Shown: in pieces, positions 1 to 6,927 of the stretch
How positions within the stretch are numbered: position 1 is the stretch's first letter
Layout of the letters: each line of letters starts with the position of its first letter
Source: JAUVXE01 sp964349355
GTDB lineage: Bacteria > Actinomycetota > Coriobacteriia > Anaerosomatales > SLCP01
DNA length: 46,033 bases
Direction: 5' to 3'
Assembly: GCA_964349355.1 (NCBI GenBank)
Contig: CAYGFZ010000012.1
Span: 1 to 46,033 of the forward strand
The notes under the pieces: model-generated
The model's database searches: none
What the model was told of the DNA's origin: nothing
What the model saw: the letters and a program-made list of their open reading frames with translations, nothing else
Position numbers and translations under genes: made by a program

Positions 1-101
1 TCCTCTCCAGTGAGACCGATCGGGAGCGCCGCGACAAGCGTGCATACTTCAAGGATTCTAGCCGAGGAAAGTGCTCGACGCCTCCGCATGTCAGCAAGGT
101 G
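1..101. other. Left edge, no gene seen
   Basis: About 100 bases downstream of the GGDEF-EAL gene. I see no convincing coding frame, hairpin or RNA gene here; it is probably intergenic. Confidence 0.5.
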
Positions 102-1685
102 TCACTCGGGAACCGACCTCGGCCGTCCAATGTCATAGCCCTGGACGTATCGAAAACCCGCTTCTCTCACGCGCTGGAGAATCCGCGGATCCTCTATGTG
201 CGACGCGACGACGGTGAGCCCGTGAGCCTCCACGACTCGCCGAATGGCCTCGAGGTAGTCGGCTCCACCACCCTGGTCGGCGAGCAGTGCAAGCGTTGAG
301 ACGTCGAGCTTGACCTGGGAGAAGGGAAAGCCGTTGACGAGCGCGAGGCCACGGGCTCCTGCATCGAAGCGATCGAGCACGAAGTGGTGTCCGCGCAGCG
401 CGAATCTCTCGAACCATACCGTGAGAACATCTTCGTGAGAGACGGCGATCTTCTCCGGTATTTCGAAGAAGAGTCTGGACGGCTCGATGTCGCGCCCGGC
501 GAGGCCATCATCGATGTAGTCGGGAAGTGAGCGGTCGAGCAAGTCGGAACCGCACAGATTAAGTGATACCGTTGTCGAATCGAGCGTCGAAAGGGCCTCC
601 GCGACCTCGATGAACACACGCCTGGTGAGTCGAGGCATCAATCCGAGGCGTTCGGCCACGCTCAGGAACGACGTCGGCATGAGCAGTCCCTCATCGCTGG
701 TGACGATTCGAACGAGTGACTCGAAGTATGCTGTCGAACCGTCAGTCAGTCTCAGAACCGGTTGGTAGCACACGCGGATTCGCCCGGTAGCGAGCGCTTC
801 GCGCACCCGCACTGCAACCCGGGAGTCAGGATCGGCGGCGGCAGCCACACCCGTATCCCGCACGACTACGCGGTTGCGACCTGTGTTCTTCGCTTCATAC
901 AGCGCGCTATCTGCGGCATCGGTGAGAGCGTGCGGCTCCTCCGTACCATCGAACGGGACCACGCCCGCACTGAGACCAAGATCGAACGAACGAGCCTCGG
1001 CTACGAACGCCTCCTCGGCAGCTGCTGCCCGCATACGTTCCGCGATCTCAGCAGCCACTTCCAGCGTCGTGTCCTCGAGCACCACTGCGAACTCATCTCC
1101 CCCGACCCGGGCGAGCAGGTCGCCAGCGCGCAGGTGCGTCTGCAGCAGAAGAGCGAAGTTCACGAGCGCCTGGTCCCCTCGCGCGTGACCGAGGCCATCG
1201 TTGTACGACTTCAGGTTGTCGATGTCGAGCATGATCAGCGCCCCCGGACCACCACGCTGAGCACGAGCGAGTGCGCGCGCAAGGGCGTCCTCGAACTGAA
1301 GGCGATTAGGCAGACCGGTGAGGACGTCATGAGAGGCCATGAACGCGAGCTGTTCCTCGCGACGGCGCATCTCGGTGATCTCCACCAGTGTGCACAACAT
1401 CGCTCCCCCGCTCGCGTCGTCGATGGCGGCAGGTCCGCATCTGCCCGCGAAGGTGCGTAGCTGGCCATCAGGGCCCCGGATCGTGACCTGCAGATCGGCA
1501 GCGACACCCGACCTACCCGCGCCCCGCACGTGCGAGGGGAGGTCGGCGAACACCTCACGCCAGTACGCGTTCGCGGCTGTGAGGTTTCCTTGGGAGTCGA
1601 CGATACACGCGGGCACCGGGATGGCGGCGACCACGGCGTCGGTGTGGGTCAGTTCCACAGCACTATCGGGCCCATCTTCTCGCAC
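102..1685 (-). CDS. PAS-GGDEF-EAL cyclic-di-GMP signalling protein, probable diguanylate cyclase with a degenerate EAL domain
   Basis: Cytoplasmic signalling protein of 527 residues with no membrane segment. A short PAS-like sensor (about 10-110) is followed by a GGDEF domain (about 112-280) and an EAL domain (about 298-525). The cyclase motif GGDEF is intact at 195-199, and an RxxD product-inhibition site (RAGD, 186-189) sits the usual five residues before it, so c-di-GMP synthesis is likely. The EAL domain keeps the equivalents of Glu322, Asn376, Glu411, Asp438, Lys459 and Gln515. However, the second Asp of the DDFG motif is Arg439 and the first Glu of the AEGVE motif is Ser495, so phosphodiesterase activity is doubtful and the domain may only sense c-di-GMP. 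I chose the GTG at 1685 because AGAGAGG lies eight bases upstream; an upstream GTG would add about 18 residues. A 299-bp tandem duplication carries a second copy of its 5' end. Confidence 0.88.
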   Translation of the reverse strand: MREDGPDSAVELTHTDAVVAAIPVPACIVDSQGNLTAANAYWREVFADLPSHVRGAGRSGVAADLQVTIRGPDGQLRTFAGRCGPAAIDDASGGAMLCTLVEITEMRRREEQLAFMASHDVLTGLPNRLQFEDALARALARAQRGGPGALIMLDIDNLKSYNDGLGHARGDQALVNFALLLQTHLRAGDLLARVGGDEFAVVLEDTTLEVAAEIAERMRAAAAEEAFVAEARSFDLGLSAGVVPFDGTEEPHALTDAADSALYEAKNTGRNRVVVRDTGVAAAADPDSRVAVRVREALATGRIRVCYQPVLRLTDGSTAYFESLVRIVTSDEGLLMPTSFLSVAERLGLMPRLTRRVFIEVAEALSTLDSTTVSLNLCGSDLLDRSLPDYIDDGLAGRDIEPSRLFFEIPEKIAVSHEDVLTVWFERFALRGHHFVLDRFDAGARGLALVNGFPFSQVKLDVSTLALLADQGGGADYLEAIRRVVEAHGLTVVASHIEDPRILQRVREAGFRYVQGYDIGRPRSVPE

Positions 1686-1830
1686 CTCGATCACCTCTCT
1701 TGCAGGCGATCGAACTCCACAATCTCTAGTACAGTTGATTCCCACATCCAGCGTGCCGCCATGCGCCCCGCTCAGCGCACTTGACGCACTCGAGCGGGAC
1801 CCCGCGATGGGGCCCCGCTCGTCTATTCGC

Positions 1831-1871
1831 TGGTGGAGGCGCGGAGAATCGAACTCCGGTCCACGATACCC
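1831..1871 (-). pseudogene. Truncated second copy of the tmRNA 3' end
   Basis: The last 41 bases of ssrA (T arm, acceptor strand and CCA) are repeated here by the 299-bp duplication, without the rest of the gene. It cannot make a tmRNA. It may exist only in the assembly. Confidence 0.7.
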
Positions 1872-1929
1872 GTCGCTGTGAGGTTTCCTTGGGAGTCGAC
1901 GATACACGCGGGCACCGGGATGGCGGCGA

Positions 1930-2029
1930 NNNNNNNNNNNNNNNNNNNNNNNNNNNNNNNNNNNNNNNNNNNNNNNNNNNNNNNNNNNNNNNNNNNNNNN
2001 NNNNNNNNNNNNNNNNNNNNNNNNNNNNN
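1930..2029. other. Assembly gap of 100 N flanked by a 55-bp direct repeat
   Basis: Exactly 100 N, with 1875-1929 identical to 2030-2084. The same arrangement at 7975 indicates contigs that overlap by one 55-mer and were joined with a fixed-size gap. No real sequence is probably missing. Confidence 0.9.
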
Positions 2030-2139
2030 GCTGTGAGGTTTCCTTGGGAGTCGACGATACACGCGGGCACCGGGATGGCGGCGACCACGGCGTCGGTGTG
2101 GGTCAGTTCCACAGCACTATCGGGCCCATCTTCTCGCAC
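2030..2139 (-). pseudogene. Duplicated 5' fragment of the GGDEF-EAL gene
   Basis: About 110 bases identical to the start of the GGDEF-EAL gene (start GTG equivalent at 2139). The frame leaves the homologous sequence at 2030 and runs into the cgtc junction and tmRNA remnant. It encodes only about the first 37 residues of the PAS region and is a by-product of the 299-bp duplication. Confidence 0.65.
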
Positions 2140-2245
2140 CTCGATCACCTCTCTTGCAGGCGATCGAACTCCACAATCTCTAGTACAGTTGATTCCCACA
2201 TCCAGCGTGCCGCCATGCGCCCCGCTCAGCGCACTTGACGCACTC

Positions 2246-2274
2246 GAGCGGGACCCCGCGATGGGGCCCCGCTC
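2246..2274 (-). terminator. Terminator-like hairpin after tmRNA
   Basis: The two arms GAGCGGGACCCC and GGGGCCCCGCTC flank a five-base loop, with one imperfect pair, just downstream of the tmRNA 3' end. There is no U tract, so it may be a processing or stability hairpin rather than a classical terminator. A duplicate lies at 1792-1820. Confidence 0.55.
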
Positions 2275-2284
2275 GTCTATTCGC

Positions 2285-2638
2285 TGGTGGAGGCGCGGAG
2301 AATCGAACTCCGGTCCACGATACCCCCCTGGGAAGCATCTCCAGGCTCAGCCACCGGTTAGCATTCGGTTCGGATGACGCACGGTGGCCCGCGTACCCGT
2401 TCCTAGTCGGCTCAGATGTCCCTTACAGAGTGCCGTCAGACTCCGGTCCGGTGAGTCTCCTTAATGGCGCCGGAAACCGGTGTCGGAGACGCACACCGGG
2501 CGGCGTCGCTGCTCTATCTAGGCAGCGAGTGCAAGATCATTGTCGACGCTTATAGGCGTCTTACCCCTGTTTAACGAGGCGAGGAGACCTCGGCCTGCTT
2601 CTTCCCTCAGGACTATCATGTCGAAACCAGTCGCCCCC
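2285..2638 (-). ncRNA. ssrA: Transfer-messenger RNA (tmRNA)
   Basis: 354-base tmRNA. The 5' end GGGGGCGACTGGTTTCGAC is typical. The seven-base 5' acceptor strand GGGGGCG pairs (with G-U) to CGCCTCC at the 3' end, which is followed by A and an encoded CCA. The T arm CGGAG-TTCGATT-CTCCG precedes it. The tag frame on the minus strand ends at the TAG at 2518-2520 and encodes a peptide finishing DNDLALAA, the usual hydrophobic proteolysis signal. It rescues stalled ribosomes with SmpB, whose gene is immediately upstream in the same direction; RNase R, which degrades the released mRNA, is encoded nearby. Confidence 0.93.
2518..2559 (-). other. tmRNA tag-peptide reading frame
   Basis: Read in the frame ending at TAG 2518-2520, the tag is TPISVDNDLALAA if the resume codon is ACG at 2559. 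The codon before it is AAG (Lys). Neither is the alanine or glycine codon usual for resumption. The LALAA ending is secure; the first residue is not. Confidence 0.6.
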
Positions 2639-2643
2639 ACGTT

Positions 2644-2700
2644 AGGTGGGCACATGGTCCAGCTTTTCAAGGTGCCTCGGCACGGCAGAGACCACATCCC
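2644..2700 (-). ncRNA. Structured 5' leader of pre-tmRNA
   Basis: Between the candidate promoter and the mature tmRNA 5' end. ATGTGGTC (about 2690-2697) can pair with GACCATGT (2651-2658), enclosing a GTGCC-GA-GGCAC hairpin. The segment GGCACCTTGA followed after 15 bases by TGCCCACCT also occurs in the candidate RNA upstream of secA (19652-19680). It could be a precursor segment removed on maturation or part of a separate small RNA. Confidence 0.4.
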
Positions 2701-2712
2701 GGCCGCCCGGTA

Positions 2713-2718
2713 AGTATA
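2713..2718 (-). promoter_or_regulatory. Candidate -10 box for ssrA
   Basis: TATACT on the minus strand within GGGTATACTTA, placing a start of transcription near 2705, about 67 bases before mature tmRNA. No good -35 hexamer is visible at the expected distance. The same GGTATACTTA string is found upstream of the SpoIID-like gene. Confidence 0.4.
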
Positions 2719-2766
2719 CCCACATGATGCAAGCAGCATGCCGAGAAACCCAGCTACGGTGCCCCA

Positions 2767-3234
2767 CTACCTTTTCTGGCGGTCCCGCAGCGCACGTTCG
2801 ACGTCACGCTTGTGATCACGATCCGCGATCGTCGCACGTTTGTCATGCATCTTCTTGCCACGGGCCAGGCCCAGTTCGACCTTCACGAGGTTGCGTTCGT
2901 TGAAGTACATCTTGAGGGGAACGAGTGTGGCGCCCCGCTCGGCCGCTTTGCCTGCGAGGTACCGGATCTCCTTCTTGTGCAGGAGCAACTTGCGCGGCCT
3001 GAGCGGTTCCACATTCGCACGGTTACCGTGGCTGTACGGAGAGATGTGCACATGGTGCAACCAGACCTCGCCCCGGCGAACGGTCGCAAAAGAGTCTCTC
3101 AGGCTCGCCTTGTCGGCGCGCAGCGACTTGACCTCAGTGCCGGTGAGCTCGATACCCGTCTCGAAGGTCTCATCGATGAAGTAGTCGTGGTACGCCTTTT
3201 TGTTGGTGGCGATATGGCGGTCAGGTCCGGCCAT
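2767..3234 (-). CDS. smpB: SsrA-binding protein SmpB
   Basis: 155-residue RNA-binding partner of tmRNA, needed to charge it and deliver it to stalled ribosomes. The sequence has the family hallmarks: an N-terminal region with KKAYHDYFI, the GIELTGTEVKSLR core (about 27-39), a LLHKKEI motif near residue 85, and the basic C-terminal tail (ARGKKMHDKR and onward) that enters the decoding centre. Length is normal. It lies 128 bases upstream of ssrA on the same strand, the usual pairing, and 15 bases after the M42 peptidase gene, so these are probably co-transcribed. Confidence 0.97.
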   Translation of the reverse strand: MAGPDRHIATNKKAYHDYFIDETFETGIELTGTEVKSLRADKASLRDSFATVRRGEVWLHHVHISPYSHGNRANVEPLRPRKLLLHKKEIRYLAGKAAERGATLVPLKMYFNERNLVKVELGLARGKKMHDKRATIADRDHKRDVERALRDRQKR

Positions 3235-3249
3235 GCTCAGATGCCCGCC

Positions 3250-4326
3250 TTACGGAGTGTAGTCGGTGTCGGGATCAAGCCGCATCACGAACTCGGCAAG
3301 CAACTCGACCGCCGCCTCAACATCGCTCAGCGCGAGCGCCTCGACGGGCGTGTGCATGTAGCGCAACGGCACGCTCACGAGCGCTGCCGCCTTGCCGCCG
3401 CGTGAAAGCTGAATAGCATTCGCGTCGGTCCCGGTCCCCCGAGGCTCGCCATCGAACTGGTGAGCTACCCCGGCTGCATCCGCAGCCTCGCACAGGAGCC
3501 GAAAGACCGTCGGGTTGATGTTGGCGCCGCGCGCGAGGATGGGACCCTTGCCGCATGCGGCCTCGCCGTGCTTACGCTTGTCCACATCAGGGTAGTCGGT
3601 CGCATGTCCGACCTCGACAGCAACGCCGACCGTGGGATCCACGCCGTACGCACTGGTTATGCCTCCTCGCAGGCCGATCTCCTCCTGCACCGTGCCTGCT
3701 ACGACCAGGTCCACCTTCGAGCCTCCGCGCTCGCGGACGACACGCAGGGTCTCGGCGCAGATGAACGCACCCATCTTGTCGTCGAAAGCGCGCGAGACGA
3801 CCATGCCTTCGCCGAAGTGCTCGAAGCCCACATCGAAGGTGATCGCATCGCCCACACGCACCTCCTCCTTCACTCGCTCGGCACTCATGCCGAGGTCGAT
3901 GAAAAGCTTGTGCACCTTGGTCACGCTTTTGCGCTCATCGTCTTCGAGCAGGTGGATCGGTAACCTGCCGAGGATACCCAGCAACGCGCCCTCACGCGTG
4001 TGAACACGTACCCGCATGCCGGGAAGGACCGCCTCGTCAACACCACCGATCGGCTTGAACGCGATGAAGCCCTCGGCGGTGATGTATGTGACCATCATGC
4101 CGATCTCGTCGATGTGGCCGGCGAGCATGACGCTCACTCGACGCCCGTCACGCTCGGCGTCGGTACCACGCAGCAGGGCATGGACGGAGCCAATGACGTT
4201 GGTGGTGACCTCATCGGCGATCGGCTCAAGTTGCTCGCGCATCACTCGTGCGGCCGGCTGCTCGTAGCCGGATGGCGACGGTGCCTCGACGAGTTTCTTG
4301 AAGAACTCCAGGGACTCGGGACGCAT
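3250..4326 (-). CDS. M42-family metallo-aminopeptidase
   Basis: 358-residue cytosolic aminopeptidase of the M42 (glutamyl aminopeptidase/FrvX/YsdC) family, forming large tetrahedral or dodecameric assemblies in known members. Visible di-metal ligands: His and Asp in AGHIDEIGMMV (about 70-80), Asp in SRAFDDKMGAF (about 180), the catalytic and metal Glu pair in VQEEIGLRG (about 212-220), Asp in the GHATDYPD segment (about 240), and His in RYMHTPVEAL near 325. Length is normal for the family. It is transcribed toward smpB with a 15-base gap. The substrate cannot be told from sequence. Confidence 0.93.
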   Translation of the reverse strand: MRPESLEFFKKLVEAPSPSGYEQPAARVMREQLEPIADEVTTNVIGSVHALLRGTDAERDGRRVSVMLAGHIDEIGMMVTYITAEGFIAFKPIGGVDEAVLPGMRVRVHTREGALLGILGRLPIHLLEDDERKSVTKVHKLFIDLGMSAERVKEEVRVGDAITFDVGFEHFGEGMVVSRAFDDKMGAFICAETLRVVRERGGSKVDLVVAGTVQEEIGLRGGITSAYGVDPTVGVAVEVGHATDYPDVDKRKHGEAACGKGPILARGANINPTVFRLLCEAADAAGVAHQFDGEPRGTGTDANAIQLSRGGKAAALVSVPLRYMHTPVEALALSDVEAAVELLAEFVMRLDPDTDYTP

Positions 4327-4410
4327 ACGTTTACCTCCCTGATGTATCGACTAGGGGAACGGTCAGTGTACTCCTCGGACTCGAGGCGCGCCAGGTCACG
4401 GATCCCGCCC

Positions 4411-6348
4411 TCACGCGAGCTCGAAATCGATGCGCCCCGCAGCCACGCTCACCCCCGAGATGCGCACCTTGATGCGCTCGCCGAGCCGGAAGACCCGGCC
4501 CCGGTTCTCCCCGACCAGCATGAACTTCCCAGCATCAAGATGGTAGTAGTCGTCTCCCATCGAACTGACATGCACGAGTCCCTCGGCTGTATTCTCAAGC
4601 TGGACGAACATGCCGAACGAGTGTACGCCCGTGACGATCCCGTCGAACTCCTCCCCGACGTGCTCACCCATCAGCTCGGTGAGTTTGATGCGCACCGAGT
4701 CGCTCTCGGCCGCATCGGCCTCCCGCTCCATCGTCGAACAGTGCTCGGTGAGCCATTCAAGCTCGCCCACCATCGACGCGACCGGCTCCTCGGCGAGAGT
4801 GCCGGAGAGCTGTGCCCGGAGCAGACGGTGCACGAGGAGGTCGGGATAGCGTCGGATCGGGCTGGTGAAGTGACAGTACGCCTCACTCGCCAGCCCGAAG
4901 TGGGCGCCGAGGTAGTCGGTGTAGCGAGCACGCTGCAGTGCACGGAGGAGCAACGAATTGATGAGCACCTTCTCGGGCCGGTCGTGGGCGAACGTGATGA
5001 TGCGCTGGAATGTCGCCGGACTCGCTCCATGGATCTCTTTGACCGGATAGTCGAACTCCTTGAGAACGACAGCGACCTGCGCGAGAGCATCGGCATCGGG
5101 ATCTTCGTGGATGCGATAGACCATCGGGGCTCCCACGCGGGTCATGTGGCCGGCGACGACCTCATTGGCGAGGATCATCGCCTCCTCGATCATATTGGTG
5201 GCCTGGGTGCGCTGACGCACCTTCACGTCGATCGGCGTGATGTTGTCCTCGGCGAGAACGACCTTGGCCTCGACCGTCTCGAAGTCCAACCCGCCACGTG
5301 CCACCCGACGCTCGCCGATGAGGGCTGCCAGACGGGCAAACTCGCGCAGAAGCCGCTCGCTCGCCTCGTCGGGGAACTCGTTCTCGCCGTCGAGACACGC
5401 CTGCACGGTGTCGTAGTCGAAGCGGTGGTCCGATCGGATGACCGACGGAGTGAGCCGATACGAGTCGACGCTGCCATCCTTGGAGAGGTCCATGATCACC
5501 GAGAACGCGAGACGGTCCTCGCGGGGATTGAGGGAACACACCTCGTTAGAGAGCTTCTCGGGCAGCATCGGGAGCACGCGGTCGACCAGGTAGACGCTCG
5601 TAGCGCGCAGGCGCGCCTCCCGATCGAGTGCGGAGTCGACCGGCACGTAATGGGAGACATCAGCGATGTGCACGCCGAGGCGGACGCGCCCGTCCATATG
5701 CTCAACACTGATCGCATCGTCGAAGTCGCGCGCGTCGGTCGGGTCGATGGTGATGGTGAACACGTCGCGCAGGTCAGCACGGCCCTCCTCGGCCAGGGCG
5801 GTCTCGATGTCGAGCTGTGTCGCCTCAGCTTCAGCCTCGGCCTGGTCAGGGAACGCGGTCCGCAGCCCGTGCTCGCGGATGATCACCTCGATGTCGAGCC
5901 CGGGATCACCCTCCCGGCCAATGACCTCCTCGACGACGCCCTGTGCCGCGGTTCGTCGCGACGGGTACGCGGTCAGCCGGGTGACGACCATGTCGCCGTC
6001 GGTCGCACCACCGGCATCACGAGCCGAGACGAAGACCTCGGTACGGATGCGCGGATCGCTCGGCGCCACGATGCCGAGCGATCCGTGGCGCTCGTAGCGG
6101 CCCACAACGGTGGCGTTGGCGCGCTCGAGCACCTTGACGACGATGCCTGAACGCCCCTGCTTGTTGCGCCCGGAAGCGACGCGGACTCCCACGATGTCGC
6201 GGTGCATCGCACCGGCGGTGTCGCCCGAACCGACATAGATGTCGCCCTCCTCGGCCTCGACGAACCCGTAGCCGCGCCGATTGATGGTGATCCGTCCGAC
6301 CACAAGACCGCCTTGCTTCGCTTTCACGACCTTCTTCCGTGGTGCCAC
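4411..6348 (-). CDS. rnr: Ribonuclease R, 3'-5' exoribonuclease
   Basis: Processive RNB-family exoribonuclease of 645 residues that degrades structured RNA and, with tmRNA/SmpB, non-stop mRNA. Two cold-shock/OB domains (about 1-165) precede the RNB catalytic domain (about 195-530), with the acidic active-site motif PTDARDFDDA, and a C-terminal S1 domain (about 560-640). The N-terminal helix-turn-helix extension of proteobacterial RNase R is missing. I prefer GTG at 6348 because AAAGGGG lies five bases upstream; ATG at 6363 would add five residues with a poorer ribosome site. It is divergent from the plus-strand orphan at 6507. Confidence 0.92.
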   Translation of the reverse strand: MAPRKKVVKAKQGGLVVGRITINRRGYGFVEAEEGDIYVGSGDTAGAMHRDIVGVRVASGRNKQGRSGIVVKVLERANATVVGRYERHGSLGIVAPSDPRIRTEVFVSARDAGGATDGDMVVTRLTAYPSRRTAAQGVVEEVIGREGDPGLDIEVIIREHGLRTAFPDQAEAEAEATQLDIETALAEEGRADLRDVFTITIDPTDARDFDDAISVEHMDGRVRLGVHIADVSHYVPVDSALDREARLRATSVYLVDRVLPMLPEKLSNEVCSLNPREDRLAFSVIMDLSKDGSVDSYRLTPSVIRSDHRFDYDTVQACLDGENEFPDEASERLLREFARLAALIGERRVARGGLDFETVEAKVVLAEDNITPIDVKVRQRTQATNMIEEAMILANEVVAGHMTRVGAPMVYRIHEDPDADALAQVAVVLKEFDYPVKEIHGASPATFQRIITFAHDRPEKVLINSLLLRALQRARYTDYLGAHFGLASEAYCHFTSPIRRYPDLLVHRLLRAQLSGTLAEEPVASMVGELEWLTEHCSTMEREADAAESDSVRIKLTELMGEHVGEEFDGIVTGVHSFGMFVQLENTAEGLVHVSSMGDDYYHLDAGKFMLVGENRGRVFRLGERIKVRISGVSVAAGRIDFELA

Positions 6349-6444
6349 ACGAACCCCTTTCATCGATACCACGAGCCTAACGCACCGGTGGGTTATCCGC
6401 GACGGGACGCTTCCGACTGCATCCCGACTAGCCCCGCAGCGTCT

Positions 6445-6473
6445 TTGACCGCCCCCGACAATCCGTGTATGCT
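6445..6473 (+). promoter_or_regulatory. Sigma-70-type promoter for the 137-codon orphan
   Basis: TTGACC at 6445-6450, a 17-base spacer, and TATGCT at 6468-6473 predict a start near 6480, about 27 bases before the ATG at 6507. This is one of the best promoter matches in the window. Confidence 0.65.
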
Positions 6474-6506
6474 CCTTGCTCATCGTCTACCCTGGAGCCA
6501 CGCCCC

Positions 6507-6920
6507 ATGGAACCCATCAGACAACTCGCGCCCAGCTTCATCGGCAGCGGAACAGTCTCCAACCCCCGCGATATGGTGCGGGCACTCGAGACACTCGAGT
6601 CCCTTGAGTTCACCTACATCGTCGACGAGCATCTTGTCGCCGAGGGCACAGCCACGCTCGTGAAGATCATGGCCGACCTCGAATCGGCGACCATGGCCGT
6701 CAACGGCTGCCTCTTCCTAAACGTTGCGAGCTTCCGCTACCTCGAGTTCGAAGCAGACTCCGAGGACCGGTGCGTTGTGCGCCTCTTCGGCGATGGAGCC
6801 GTGCTCACGCTGCGCACCACTGGCGAAGCCGACTCCGAGATCACCGTAGGTCAGATGCGACTGATCGAGGAGTCCGAGTTCGACCTCTCGCTGTTCGTGA
6901 GCGAGGAAGACGAGGAGTAG
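6507..6920 (+). CDS. Unknown 137-residue acidic protein
   Basis: I do not recognise this protein. It is the only convincing plus-strand gene in the window, with its own promoter (6445-6473) and a GGAG ribosome site nine bases before ATG 6507. The predicted protein is soluble, with no signal peptide or membrane segment, and ends in a strongly acidic tail (FVSEEDEE). The middle alternates hydrophobic and charged residues as expected for a small mixed alpha/beta domain. It converges on the ctpA gene with a seven-base gap. High-GC codon use matches its neighbours. Confidence 0.75.
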   Translation: MEPIRQLAPSFIGSGTVSNPRDMVRALETLESLEFTYIVDEHLVAEGTATLVKIMADLESATMAVNGCLFLNVASFRYLEFEADSEDRCVVRLFGDGAVLTLRTTGEADSEITVGQMRLIEESEFDLSLFVSEEDEE

Positions 6921-6927
6921 GCGGCAC

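Larger units (their letters stand above)
1576..2325. repeat. 299-bp tandem duplication around an assembly gap
   Basis: Bases 1576-1871 recur identically at 2030-2325. The unit covers the 5' end of the GGDEF-EAL gene, its upstream region, a terminator-like hairpin and the last 41 bases of the tmRNA gene. A third, 55-base copy of the unit start (1875-1929) precedes the N run. After collapsing 55 bp plus 100 N, a true 299-bp head-to-tail duplication with a four-base junction (cgtc, 1871-1874) remains. It may be a real duplication in part of a population or a graph loop made by the assembler. Confidence 0.85.

Noticed and set aside
1726..2377. Frames running through the first N gap
   Set aside because: They exist only because of the duplicated 55-mer and N run.
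4000..6150. 716-codon open frame on the plus strand opposite rnr and the M42 gene
   Set aside because: It spans two well-supported minus-strand genes and has no recognisable motif; long antisense frames are expected in high-GC DNA.
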